In this document: positions 1 through 5,821 of the stretch, one piece after another
How the letters are laid out: the number at the start of each line of letters is the position of its first letter
How positions within the stretch are numbered: position 1 is the stretch's first letter
DNA from: an uncultured Anaerolineae bacterium
GTDB taxonomy: Bacteria; Chloroflexota; Anaerolineae; Anaerolineales; Villigracilaceae
Length of the DNA: 11,208 nucleotides
Reading direction: 5' to 3'
Assembly (NCBI GenBank): GCA_903882765.1
Contig: CAIRYE010000218.1
Location: forward strand, 1-11,208
The notes under the pieces: model-generated
The model's input: the letters and a program-made list of their open reading frames with translations, nothing else
What the model was told of the DNA's origin: nothing
The model's database searches: none
Made by a program: the position numbers and the translations under genes

Positions 1-2574
1 AAGCGAGAAAAAGAAAACCTCTACAAGCAAGAAGAAGCTGCCATCAAAGAAATTGACGCATACCTGGTGACTGAGCCACAAATAACGCAATCCATTACAT
101 CGATAAAGGATGAGCTAAAAAGTTTGCAAAAACAAAAAGCTACGATCCAAACAAACATCGATCTATTTCAACATAATATCGAACAACACGAGCGCCAGAA
201 AAAAAACTGCGCAGATCAGCGAATTCTCGTTCAGCAGGATGAACAAGAATTACAGGACGTTCTCGCCGAGATCGCTTTATTGGAAGCTGACAAAAGTCCT
301 TTGTTTGCCCTCACGTCAAAAAAAGAATTGATCGAAGAAAATTATCGAGCTTGGAAGAAAAACGAACTGCTTCTCGACAAGCTCACCGGAATTTATGAAC
401 AATATCAGAAATTGGACCGGGAAAAGCAAGCGGTCCTATCATCCATTGAAATAAAGAAGCAAGTGCTTACCACCAAACTTGATAATTTATTAGCGAAACA
501 AAATGAAATTAACCAAATGTCGGAGAAACTACCTGTACAAGTGGCTGAACTCAAGAACCTGAACGAACAAATAGAGGAACTAAATAAATTACAAGGAGAA
601 AAGAACCATCATCAAGGGAACAAAGATCTGGCAATTTCCTTAAATAATTCTTTTAGTGAACTTAGCAGGCTGCACCAAGATATGAATCACGCTAAGTCTG
701 TCCTTGAATCAAATATCAACGCGCTCCAATCACAAAAGATGTCGCTAGAGAAAGAGTTGTCAAAGATCCCCACTCTTGAACTCGAGCTTGCCAAAAATAA
801 AACTGAAGCAGAACAGTTCGAAAAGAGGATCGAAGTTGCCAAAACTAGGGATATATCTGTTACAGAACAGAGACAACAAATAGAAATTATCAAATCGAAT
901 GTTAATTTGGGCAAAAAAGAACTATCTGCACTAACCGATCGAAAACAGCACCTCTCTACTACTCACAGCGCTCATTGTAGTTTGTGTGAGCAACCATTGT
1001 CTGATACAGAAAAAGATGCCCTTATTGCCAAATTAGAACGCGAGGCGGAATCCAAGCAAGATGAGCTGAACAAATTCGAAAACGAGATCCTTGCGAATGA
1101 GCAGGCAATATCGCTTTTGACAAAAAATTCAGATCAGCTCACTTCCCTTCAACAACAAAAAGAAACGTTTGTCGCTTCCATTGCCCGGTTGGAATCGGAA
1201 TTAACCGCTATCAATCTGAAGAAGTCCGATTGGGAAGAAAGTAATGCCAAACAACTTTCCTCCTATCTCGCCGATCTAGAAAAAGGTGATTACTCCCTTC
1301 CCTACCGAACCGAAATTGATCAAGTCAAGCAAACGATCCTACCAATTTTGGACCAACTCGGAATAAATCGAGAATTTTCATCCCTGAAAGCGATCAAGGA
1401 TGAAGTTGAAGCCTTCGTCAGCAAGGTAAACTCTCAAATAAATGAATTGGATGGTGTGGAAGACAAAAGAAACAGCATCACTGCCCAGGTTTCGGTTTTG
1501 CAACAAAAAATTGACCAAACAAAAACTGATGTCAGCGTTTGGCAAAAAAACGGATCAGTAGAATTGCGCAAAAATCAAAATCAATTAAAGGAAGAAAGCT
1601 ATGCCCTTGAAGAAAAAGAAAATCAGAACAGCATTCAACAACAAATAGATGATTTAGATTTTGACTTGAATGGGTATGCCCAGCTAGTTGAGAGTGTTAG
1701 AGCAAATCGATCTAGTGCTGATGATTATTCTGACCTTGTTTCTGCGATTGGGAAACTTACACAAATCGATCGCCAACTAAACGATAAACAGACCAATAGA
1801 ACGAAGATCGAAACTAGAAAAAATAATAACCTATTAAGGTTTGATGAAATGAATCAGGTCTTAGATAGCTTTTCAGACCACTCCACAGATCTAGAAAACA
1901 GCCTCCAAGAACGAACAGAACTCACTGCTCACGAAACAACCAAGAATCAAGAATTAGGAGCAGAGCAAGAAAAGTTAAGCCGAATTGAACAACAAAAAGT
2001 ACGAAAAGCCTCGATCGAAAAAGGAAGGGTTGAATTAGCCTCGGATATCAAACACTTATCCACCCTTGAAACCGCCTTCGGTAAAAATGGCATTCCAGCC
2101 TTGTTGATCGAACAAGCCATTCCCAATATAGAGGATAAAGCCAACGAACTGCTTGGCCGGTTAACCAACGATACAATGAGCATTCGCATCAACACTCAAG
2201 AAGCGTACGCAGATAAGAATCGAGCAGATCTGAAAGAAACGCTCAACATTCATATCAGCGATGGATCAGAATACAAAGATTATGAAATGTACTCCGGCGG
2301 TGAAGCATTCCGAGTAAATTTCGCAATCCGCTTAGCTTTATCAGAGGTGCTTACCAGCCGCTCCGGCGCAAAACTGCAAACATTGGTTATTGACGAAGGG
2401 TTTGGGTCACAGGATACGGAAGGTAGAGAAAAACTAAAGCAATGCATTAATGTGATCAAAAATGATTTCGCCAAAATTTTGATCATCACCCACCTTGATG
2501 ACCTAAAGGAAGCCTTTCCAAATCGAATCGAAATTGAAAAGAGTCATGGAACTTCGCTGATCAGCGTTTATTGA
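1..2574 (+). CDS. sbcC: Exonuclease subunit SbcC / Rad50-like SMC-family ATPase (5' partial)
   Basis: This is the C-terminal 857 codons of an SbcC/Rad50-type ATPase. In this family it partners the SbcD/Mre11 nuclease to process DNA ends and hairpins. The frame is open from base 1, so the true start lies upstream. The GTG at 67 is internal. Long Lys/Glu/Gln-rich heptad-like coiled coil flanks a zinc-hook CxxC (Cys-Ser-Leu-Cys, 976-987), where Rad50 dimers join through zinc. The C-terminal ATPase half has the ABC signature SGGEAFRVNFA (from 2293) and a Walker B segment LVIDEGFGSQD (from 2383), followed by an H-loop-like ITHLDDL. The Walker A half is missing. The hook lies about 325 codons in and 530 codons from the stop. 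If the two coiled-coil arms are similar in length, about 180-200 residues are missing, which agrees with the family length of roughly 1,000. A dedicated terminator is absent. Readthrough would meet the attenuator terminator downstream. Confidence 0.93.
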   Translation, partial: KREKENLYKQEEAAIKEIDAYLVTEPQITQSITSIKDELKSLQKQKATIQTNIDLFQHNIEQHERQKKNCADQRILVQQDEQELQDVLAEIALLEADKSPLFALTSKKELIEENYRAWKKNELLLDKLTGIYEQYQKLDREKQAVLSSIEIKKQVLTTKLDNLLAKQNEINQMSEKLPVQVAELKNLNEQIEELNKLQGEKNHHQGNKDLAISLNNSFSELSRLHQDMNHAKSVLESNINALQSQKMSLEKELSKIPTLELELAKNKTEAEQFEKRIEVAKTRDISVTEQRQQIEIIKSNVNLGKKELSALTDRKQHLSTTHSAHCSLCEQPLSDTEKDALIAKLEREAESKQDELNKFENEILANEQAISLLTKNSDQLTSLQQQKETFVASIARLESELTAINLKKSDWEESNAKQLSSYLADLEKGDYSLPYRTEIDQVKQTILPILDQLGINREFSSLKAIKDEVEAFVSKVNSQINELDGVEDKRNSITAQVSVLQQKIDQTKTDVSVWQKNGSVELRKNQNQLKEESYALEEKENQNSIQQQIDDLDFDLNGYAQLVESVRANRSSADDYSDLVSAIGKLTQIDRQLNDKQTNRTKIETRKNNNLLRFDEMNQVLDSFSDHSTDLENSLQERTELTAHETTKNQELGAEQEKLSRIEQQKVRKASIEKGRVELASDIKHLSTLETAFGKNGIPALLIEQAIPNIEDKANELLGRLTNDTMSIRINTQEAYADKNRADLKETLNIHISDGSEYKDYEMYSGGEAFRVNFAIRLALSEVLTSRSGAKLQTLVIDEGFGSQDTEGREKLKQCINVIKNDFAKILIITHLDDLKEAFPNRIEIEKSHGTSLISVY

Positions 2575-2584
2575 TGGCAATGCA

Positions 2585-2613
2585 TTGACATACAGATAAC
2601 AAAATGATATAAA
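2585..2613 (+). promoter_or_regulatory. Sigma70-type promoter of the leader-lysC-asd operon
   Basis: A perfect -35 box TTGACA (2585-2590) is followed by a 17-nt spacer and a -10 box TATAAA (2608-2613). An extended -10 TG lies at 2605-2606. The predicted transcription start is about 2619-2621. The promoter begins 10 bp after the sbcC stop codon and is the only strong promoter-like match I see in this intergenic region. It lies immediately upstream of the threonine-rich leader. The start site is inferred from spacing. Confidence 0.82.
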
Positions 2614-2622
2614 CGGTGAATT

Positions 2623-2694
2623 ATGTGCGCCTATTTGATGACTACTACTACAACTACTACCTCACACTCATGTGGGGTTTTGTTGTTTGAATAG
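2623..2694 (+). CDS. thrL: Threonine-rich attenuator leader peptide (thrL-like)
   Basis: This short ORF encodes a regulatory leader peptide. From the inner ATG at 2638 it reads MTTTTTTTSHSCGVLLFE, then TAG at 2692-2694. The in-frame outer ATG at 2623 adds five residues after its Met/Cys/Ala/Tyr/Leu beginning, giving 23 residues in all. Seven consecutive Thr codons (five ACT, one ACA, one ACC) occupy 2641-2661. Unlike the E. coli thr leader, it has no Ile codons, so it should sense Thr alone. The predicted transcription start is only 2-4 nt before the outer ATG, so translation from it would be leaderless or nearly so. GGTGA at 2615-2619 would be an SD only if transcription began earlier. The inner ATG has no visible SD. 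The start is therefore uncertain, but the peptide's identity is strongly supported by the hairpins and the downstream aspartokinase. Confidence 0.86.
   Translation: MCAYLMTTTTTTTSHSCGVLLFE
2659..2678 (+). promoter_or_regulatory. Attenuator 1:2 pause/protector hairpin
   Basis: ACCTCACA pairs with TGTGGGGT over 8 bp with one wobble and loop CTCA (2667-2670). It overlaps the last Thr codon and the following Ser-His-Ser-Cys-Gly codons. A ribosome stalled on the Thr run would therefore prevent it forming. Confidence 0.8.
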
Positions 2695-2713
2695 AAGCCA
2701 ATTTTTTCAAGCA

Positions 2714-2752
2714 AAAAAACGCCCCACGCAAATGGGGCGTTTTTTATTTTTT
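2714..2752 (+). terminator. Intrinsic terminator of the attenuator (segments 3:4)
   Basis: A 12-bp perfect stem, AAAAAACGCCCC (2714-2725) with GGGGCGTTTTTT (2734-2745), has an 8-nt loop (2726-2733). It continues into a T-rich tract to 2752 interrupted by a single A. It lies between the leader-peptide stop and the lysC ribosome binding site, the position expected of an attenuator. It should also stop readthrough from sbcC. Confidence 0.93.
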
Positions 2753-2770
2753 GAACTCGAGGGATAAGCG

Positions 2771-4201
2771 ATGACAAGTAATAAACGAGAACTACTGATC
2801 ATGAAATTTGGTGGAACTTCTGTAGGTTCCGCTGAAGCAATGAATACCGTCTTTGAAATCGTACAACAAGAAAAATTGGAATGGAAGAATATTGCTGTTG
2901 TTATATCCGCTGTCTCCGGCGCTACCAATATCCTCCTTGAAACAGCCACAAAAGCAGCAAATGGCAACGAGCAAGTGATCGTTTCATCTGTCGAATTTTT
3001 GAAGCAAAAGCACTTTGAGATCATCGAGCGATCCATCCCAGATGAAACCCTTCAAGGTGCGGTAAAAGAGGCAATTTCTGAATTGATCAACGAGTTCAGA
3101 TCTTTATGTCACGCTATGTTTGTACTTGGCGAAACCACTCCGCGAGCACTCGATGCAGTTGCCTCCTTAGGAGAACGAATGAGTGTGCGAGTTTTATCCG
3201 CCATCTTTGTCTCAAAAGGAATACCCTCAACCTACGTTGACGCGACGGAATTGGTCGTTACAAATAACCTTTACCAAAACGCCAACCCCGATTTTGCGGC
3301 GACCACAACCAAAACTAGAGCGGTTCTAAACCCTCTCTTTGCCCAAAATATGGTTCCCATAGTAACAGGTTTTATTGGAGCAACGGTTGATGGCATCACC
3401 ACGACTCTTGGCAGGGGCGGTAGCGATTACTCCGCCGCGATCCTTGGAGCTGTGTTGCCCGCCGACGATGTTTGGATCTGGACCGATGTTGATGGGGTAA
3501 TGACTGCGGACCCTCGCATTGTGCCAACAGCAAGAACGATTCCAGAGATCCTCTACTCTGAGATCGCTGAATTGGCGTATTACGGCGCAAAAGTATTGCA
3601 TCCAAAAACGGTGCGTCCGGTGATCGAATCGGGGATAGGTTTACGCATTTGCAACACCTTTAACCCAAGTCATCCCGGCACCCGCTTGGTAGCATCCTTT
3701 CAAGGTGGTGAGCCAACCCAAATGGAAAGAATCATCAAAGCAGTCACGACAATTCGAAAACAAAAATTAGTCACTGTTGAAGGCCGAGGGATGCTTGGTG
3801 TACCCGGTGTAGCGGCCAGAACATTTGCCGCAGTCGCTTCCACCGGAACGAGTGTTCCATTGATCACCCAATCTTCCTCAGAACAATCCATCTGCTTCGC
3901 GATTCCAACCGCTCCATCCAATGACGTGATCACCGCGTTACGGACTGAGTTTTCGAAAGAGCTCGCCAATAATGATATCGATGGAATATTTGCTTCCAAC
4001 GAAGTGTCCATCCTTACTGTTGTTGGTCATGGTACAAAAAATACACCCGGTATCGCTGGTTTGATCTTTTCCAAACTTGGAGATATGAAAATAAATGTTC
4101 TCGCCATCGCACATGGATCCTCTGATGTATCGATCAGTCTTGTAATCGACAGCTCAGATGATGAAAAAGCAGTTATTTGCCTACACGATTTGATAAAATA
4201 A
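2771..4201 (+). CDS. lysC: Aspartate kinase, monofunctional with ThrA-type ACT domains
   Basis: This cytoplasmic enzyme phosphorylates L-aspartate to L-4-aspartyl phosphate, the first step to Lys, Met, Thr and Ile. The 476-residue protein opens with the kinase motif MKFGGTSVGS (11-20). It continues with GRGGSDYS (214-221), the nucleotide/substrate region WTDVDGVMTADPR (237-249) and AYYGAKVLHPKT (269-280). Two ACT-type regulatory regions occupy about 331-405 and 411-476. The stretch GMLGVPGVAARTFAAVAS and the nearby SSSEQSICFAIP closely resemble the allosteric region of threonine-sensitive ThrA, but no homoserine dehydrogenase domain follows. Feedback inhibition by Thr is therefore plausible but not shown; Lys is an alternative. 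GAGGGA at 2759-2764, 6 nt before the ATG, supports this start over the ATG at residue 11. The gene lies just after the Thr attenuator and 17 bp before asd, so the two form one operon. A thrA-like name would also be defensible. Confidence 0.95.
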   Translation: MTSNKRELLIMKFGGTSVGSAEAMNTVFEIVQQEKLEWKNIAVVISAVSGATNILLETATKAANGNEQVIVSSVEFLKQKHFEIIERSIPDETLQGAVKEAISELINEFRSLCHAMFVLGETTPRALDAVASLGERMSVRVLSAIFVSKGIPSTYVDATELVVTNNLYQNANPDFAATTTKTRAVLNPLFAQNMVPIVTGFIGATVDGITTTLGRGGSDYSAAILGAVLPADDVWIWTDVDGVMTADPRIVPTARTIPEILYSEIAELAYYGAKVLHPKTVRPVIESGIGLRICNTFNPSHPGTRLVASFQGGEPTQMERIIKAVTTIRKQKLVTVEGRGMLGVPGVAARTFAAVASTGTSVPLITQSSSEQSICFAIPTAPSNDVITALRTEFSKELANNDIDGIFASNEVSILTVVGHGTKNTPGIAGLIFSKLGDMKINVLAIAHGSSDVSISLVIDSSDDEKAVICLHDLIK

Positions 4202-4207
4202 ATCTCT

Positions 4208-4212
4208 GGAGA
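4208..4212 (+). promoter_or_regulatory. Ribosome binding site deciding the asd start
   Basis: GGAGA lies 6 nt before the ATG at 4219 and is the only good Shine-Dalgarno near this gene. It rules for the ATG at 4219 over the in-frame TTG at 4177, which lies inside lysC and would add 14 unrelated residues. Confidence 0.8.
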
Positions 4213-4218
4213 AAATTG

Positions 4219-5277
4219 ATGAATAAACAAATCCCTGTCGCAGTATTAGGTGCCAATGGTTCCGTCGGTCAAAGATTCATTTCACTATTAGGGGATCACC
4301 CCTTGTTTAAGGTCGTTGCGCTAACCGCGTCGGATCGCTCCATTGGTAAAAAATACAAGGACGCCTGCCGATGGATCTTATCCGAGAAAATGCCGGCTTG
4401 GGCAGAAGAGATCGTTCTCACCCCATCGGATGTCAATTCGATCAACGGCGCACAAATCTGTTTTTCAGCATTGCCGGCGTCAGAAGCCTACGATATTGAA
4501 CCGGCTTTAGCCAAAGCAGGGATCGTTGTATGTTCAAACGCTTCGTCCTATCGCCGCGAAATCGACGTACCGCTATTGTTGCCAGAGGTGAATGGCGAGC
4601 ATATCGGCCTCATAACACAACAGCAGCGAAATCACGGATGGCAAGGAGCTATACTTACTAACCCAAATTGCACGAGTACTGGCCTTACCGTGGCATTAAA
4701 AGCGTTGGATGACTCATTTGGGGTAAAAAAAGTGATGGCAGTTTCGTTACAAGCTCTTTCAGGAGCAGGCTATCCGGGAATTCCTTCCTTGGACGTGATC
4801 GATAATGTGATCCCAAATATTAATGGCGAAGAAGAAAAGGTAGAGTGGGAACCGCTCAAAATGTTGGGGAAAATTACCGATAACGGCATTAAGATGGCTG
4901 ATATTCAGATATCAGCGCATACCAATCGGGTTGCGGTAATTGATGGTCATACTGTTTGCGTGAATGTTGAGCTAGCGGAAAACCCAACAATAGAAGCAGT
5001 TAACCTAAGCTTCCTAAATTACCGAGGTCCAAAGATCGCGCAGAACCTTCCTTCTACTCCTGATCCGGTCATTGATGTTCGATATGAATCTGACCGTCCT
5101 CAACCGAAATTAGATCGTTTCACCGGCAAGGGAATGTCGACCGTGGTTGGAAGGGTTCGCAAAGATACCATCCTAACCCTCAAATTTGTGGTTCTTTCGC
5201 ACAATACGATCCGCGGAGCAGCTGGCGGCTCCATTTACAATGCAGAGTTGTTTCTTTCCCAAGGATTTTTAAAATAA
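4219..5277 (+). CDS. asd: Aspartate-semialdehyde dehydrogenase (archaeal/fungal-type)
   Basis: This enzyme reduces L-4-aspartyl phosphate, the product of the upstream kinase, to aspartate-4-semialdehyde using NADPH. The 352-residue protein begins with a Rossmann-type nucleotide-binding motif VAVLGANGSVGQRF (7-20). The catalytic thiolate sits in TNPNCTSTG with Cys151. The segment HTNRVAVIDGHT (234-245) matches the family's active-site His region, with His244 the likely acid/base. FSALPASEA (82-90) and LSGAGYPGIPSLDVIDNVIPN (from 180) resemble the archaeal/fungal branch of the family rather than the E. coli type. It is co-transcribed with lysC across a 17-bp gap, so the Thr attenuator should control both. 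Together they supply the branch point for lysine, methionine and threonine. There is no visible terminator after the stop, and the convergent gene ends 3 bp away. Confidence 0.96.
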   Translation: MNKQIPVAVLGANGSVGQRFISLLGDHPLFKVVALTASDRSIGKKYKDACRWILSEKMPAWAEEIVLTPSDVNSINGAQICFSALPASEAYDIEPALAKAGIVVCSNASSYRREIDVPLLLPEVNGEHIGLITQQQRNHGWQGAILTNPNCTSTGLTVALKALDDSFGVKKVMAVSLQALSGAGYPGIPSLDVIDNVIPNINGEEEKVEWEPLKMLGKITDNGIKMADIQISAHTNRVAVIDGHTVCVNVELAENPTIEAVNLSFLNYRGPKIAQNLPSTPDPVIDVRYESDRPQPKLDRFTGKGMSTVVGRVRKDTILTLKFVVLSHNTIRGAAGGSIYNAELFLSQGFLK

Positions 5278-5280
5278 CAA

Positions 5281-5808
5281 TTAAAGCTGTTCGGGTAATT
5301 TTTCCTTGTCTGACCCTCTATCGATCTCCCAAGGATAAATTACCCGGGCATCGGTTTGTTCAGCGAAATAATCAGGCTTGACGGTCCCAAATAAAGTCCG
5401 ATAAGGATTGTAGTGAAGCACGCACGTATCCGGGAATCCACCCGCGGCGGACACTTTGTTTTTCACGGCGGTGATCGTTCTCCCTGACCCCCAAACATCA
5501 TCCACGATCAAGATCGAATGCCCATTTAGCTTTTCTTCCATTGGAAATTGGATGAACTCAGGCCAAGCCATCAAGGACTTGTTCCGTTCAACTTCAGCTG
5601 GAAAATCGACCGCGGCGGTGAGCACGTGTGTAATTTGCAGCGCTTCCGCTAACAACCCTCCCGGGATGATCCCTCCACGAGTGATGATCACCATTGCGGT
5701 AAATTCACGATCAAATTGAGGGATGAGTCGATCGATCAATTTATCAACATCCATCCAACTTAGAAATTGCCTTTTAGGCATCGGAATAGTATTCTTCATA
5801 TTTTCCAT
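5281..5808 (-). CDS. Phosphoribosyltransferase, Gpt/xanthine-hypoxanthine PRTase-like
   Basis: This is a type I phosphoribosyltransferase of 175 residues from the chosen ATG. The family moves the phosphoribosyl group of PRPP to a nitrogenous base, usually a purine in Gpt-like members. The PRPP-binding motif is clear: hydrophobic strand, then IVDDVWGSGRTI (101-112). The ITRGGIIPGGLLAEAL region (42-57) matches the early loop of E. coli Gpt, and VIYPWEIDRG lies near the end (156-165). The base specificity cannot be read from sequence. The start is uncertain. ATGs at 5808, 5799 and 5781 are all in frame and none has a strong SD. A still longer version would begin inside priA. The gene follows priA by 13 bp on the same strand and is probably co-transcribed. 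It converges on asd. Confidence 0.82.
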   Translation of the reverse strand: MENMKNTIPMPKRQFLSWMDVDKLIDRLIPQFDREFTAMVIITRGGIIPGGLLAEALQITHVLTAAVDFPAEVERNKSLMAWPEFIQFPMEEKLNGHSILIVDDVWGSGRTITAVKNKVSAAGGFPDTCVLHYNPYRTLFGTVKPDYFAEQTDARVIYPWEIDRGSDKEKLPEQL

Positions 5809-5821
5809 CTTTAGTACGAGA

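Larger units (their letters stand above)
2619..2752 (+). promoter_or_regulatory. Ribosome-mediated threonine attenuator (leader RNA with alternative hairpins)
   Basis: Four segments give the classic 1:2, 2:3, 3:4 logic. Segment 1 is ACCTCACA (2659-2666) and starts with the last Thr codon. It pairs with segment 2, TGTGGGGT (2671-2678), through 8 bp including one G-U, with a 4-nt loop. Segment 2 can instead pair with segment 3: GTGGGG (2672-2677) with CCCCAC (2722-2727), plus flanking U-G and U-A pairs. Segment 3 otherwise forms the terminator stem with segment 4. Inferred behaviour: when charged tRNA-Thr is scarce, the ribosome stalls on 2641-2661 and covers segment 1. Segment 2 then captures segment 3, the terminator cannot form, and lysC-asd are transcribed. 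When Thr is plentiful, the ribosome reaches the stop codon at 2692 and the terminator forms. Without leader translation, 1:2 and 3:4 both form and transcription stops. Confidence 0.88.

Noticed and set aside
67..69. GTG as the start of the SbcC-like gene
   Set aside because: The frame is open to base 1 with the same Lys/Glu-rich coiled-coil composition, and the N-terminal Walker A half is missing. The gene begins upstream of the window.
2619..2770. Lysine riboswitch, SAM riboswitch or T-box upstream of lysC
   Set aside because: The leader is only about 150 nt, and I see no T-box sequence or multi-helix junction. The Thr codon run plus alternative hairpins explains the region fully.
4177..4218. 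TTG at 4177 as the start of asd
   Set aside because: It lies inside the end of lysC, has no SD, and adds residues unlike the family. The ATG at 4219 has GGAGA at good spacing and directly precedes the Rossmann motif.
5292..5346. 10-bp inverted repeat CGGGTAATTT (5292-5301) and AAATTACCCG (5337-5346)
   Set aside because: It lies inside the PRTase coding end, has a 35-nt spacer and no T tract. A repeat of this size is expected about once by chance in a window this long.
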